This document shows, in pieces, positions 32,878 through 33,059 of a stretch of DNA of 33,059 bases; the first letter of the stretch is position 1, and the number at the start of each line of letters is the position of its first letter. Source of the DNA: Tissierellia bacterium (GTDB lineage Bacteria; Bacillota; Clostridia; Tissierellales; Tissierellaceae). The notes below the pieces were generated by a model. That model made no database searches and had not been told where the DNA came from. It saw only the letters and a list, made by a program, of their open reading frames with translations. Location of the stretch: assembly GCA_012519355.1 (NCBI GenBank), contig JAAYQJ010000191.1, positions 1-33,059 of the forward strand, in the 5' to 3' direction. A program made the translations under genes and the position numbers.

Positions 32878-33059
32878 TTAGAAGTTTAAGCTCGGAAAAC
32901 TTGAATAGATATTCATTTTTTCTCCTCTTGCAAATCCTACTACTGTTATGTTTAACTCCCTAGCCAATTCTACAGAAAGGCTGGTAGGAGCAGACCTGGA
33001 TATTATTACTGGTATACCTCTTTTAGCTACTTTTATTAGCATTTCAGAAGTTATTCTTC
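32878..33059 (-). CDS. fdhD: FdhD C-terminal end (5' part beyond window)
   Basis: Partial: the last 59 codons before TAA at 32878-32880. The reading RITSEMLIKVAKRGIPVIIS, then RSAPTSLSVELARELNITVVG and FARGEKMNIYS, is the conserved C-terminus of FdhD, the sulfurtransferase (CDP- or GDP-binding, cysteine-bearing loop not in the window) that sulfurates the bis-pterin metal of formate dehydrogenase. Its place at the head of the tungsten operon suggests that a tungsten- or molybdenum-containing formate dehydrogenase exists in this organism, although no such gene is in the window. Same strand as tupA and ends about five bases before the riboswitch-like leader, so the leader may be reached by readthrough from fdhD. 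Confidence 0.92.
   Translation of the reverse strand, partial: RITSEMLIKVAKRGIPVIISRSAPTSLSVELARELNITVVGFARGEKMNIYSSFPSLNF

Noticed and set aside
1-33059. CRISPR arrays, tRNA or rRNA genes, transposases, phage genes, toxin-antitoxin pairs
   Set aside because: Looked for and not seen; the window appears to be core chromosome with one short repeat and one pseudogene.

Overview
The window looks like chromosomal DNA from a strictly anaerobic, AT-rich Gram-positive bacterium, probably Clostridia/Tissierellia. The evidence is low GC, strong purine-rich Shine-Dalgarno (SD) sites, frequent TTG starts, BlaI/M56, PlsY, a clostridial FNR-like regulator and a tungsten aldehyde oxidoreductase. The taxon is an inference; no rRNA marker is present.

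Left part (1-14 kb), housekeeping and signalling: an hflK 5' part runs off the left edge and is divergent from a hemerythrin-domain gene. Then come a secreted M16C metalloprotease, and on the minus strand a threonine-aldolase-like gene, a transmembrane GGDEF-EAL sensor and an FNR-type regulator. plsY follows, then a decayed chemotaxis-receptor pseudogene, a DEAD-box RNA helicase with a DbpA-type RNA-binding domain, and oligoendopeptidase F.

Middle part (14-20.6 kb), cell wall: a blaI-M56 peptidase pair is divergent from ddl-murF, with two 17-bp palindromic operators in the shared intergenic region. A MOSC-domain protein and a lipoprotein alpha/beta hydrolase follow.

Right part (20.7-33 kb), a tungsten/pterin-cofactor island entirely on the minus strand. 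In transcription order: fdhD (partial), a structured leader that fits a Moco/Tuco riboswitch with its own terminator, tupA, a large hairpin, tupB, tupC, a terminator, a ThiF/MoeB-like E1 enzyme, moeA, a short hairpin repeat, moeA fused to a periplasmic-binding-like domain, moaA, a moaC-MOSC fusion, and a sigma-54 activator whose start overlaps the fusion's stop codon. Between the activator and the next gene lie a palindromic upstream activator site, a terminator and a good -24/-12 promoter. The genes after it are aldehyde:ferredoxin oxidoreductase (AOR) and a TTG-started MoaD-like protein. The logic appears to be tungstate uptake, then pterin-cofactor synthesis, then AOR made on a sigma-54 signal. 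moaE and mogA/moaB are not in the window.

Most compelling for follow-up are the sigma-54 control module of AOR, the three competing helices of the tupA leader, the hairpin between tupA and tupBC, and the BlaI operators facing ddl-murF. All assignments come from reading motifs by eye; no database search was possible.
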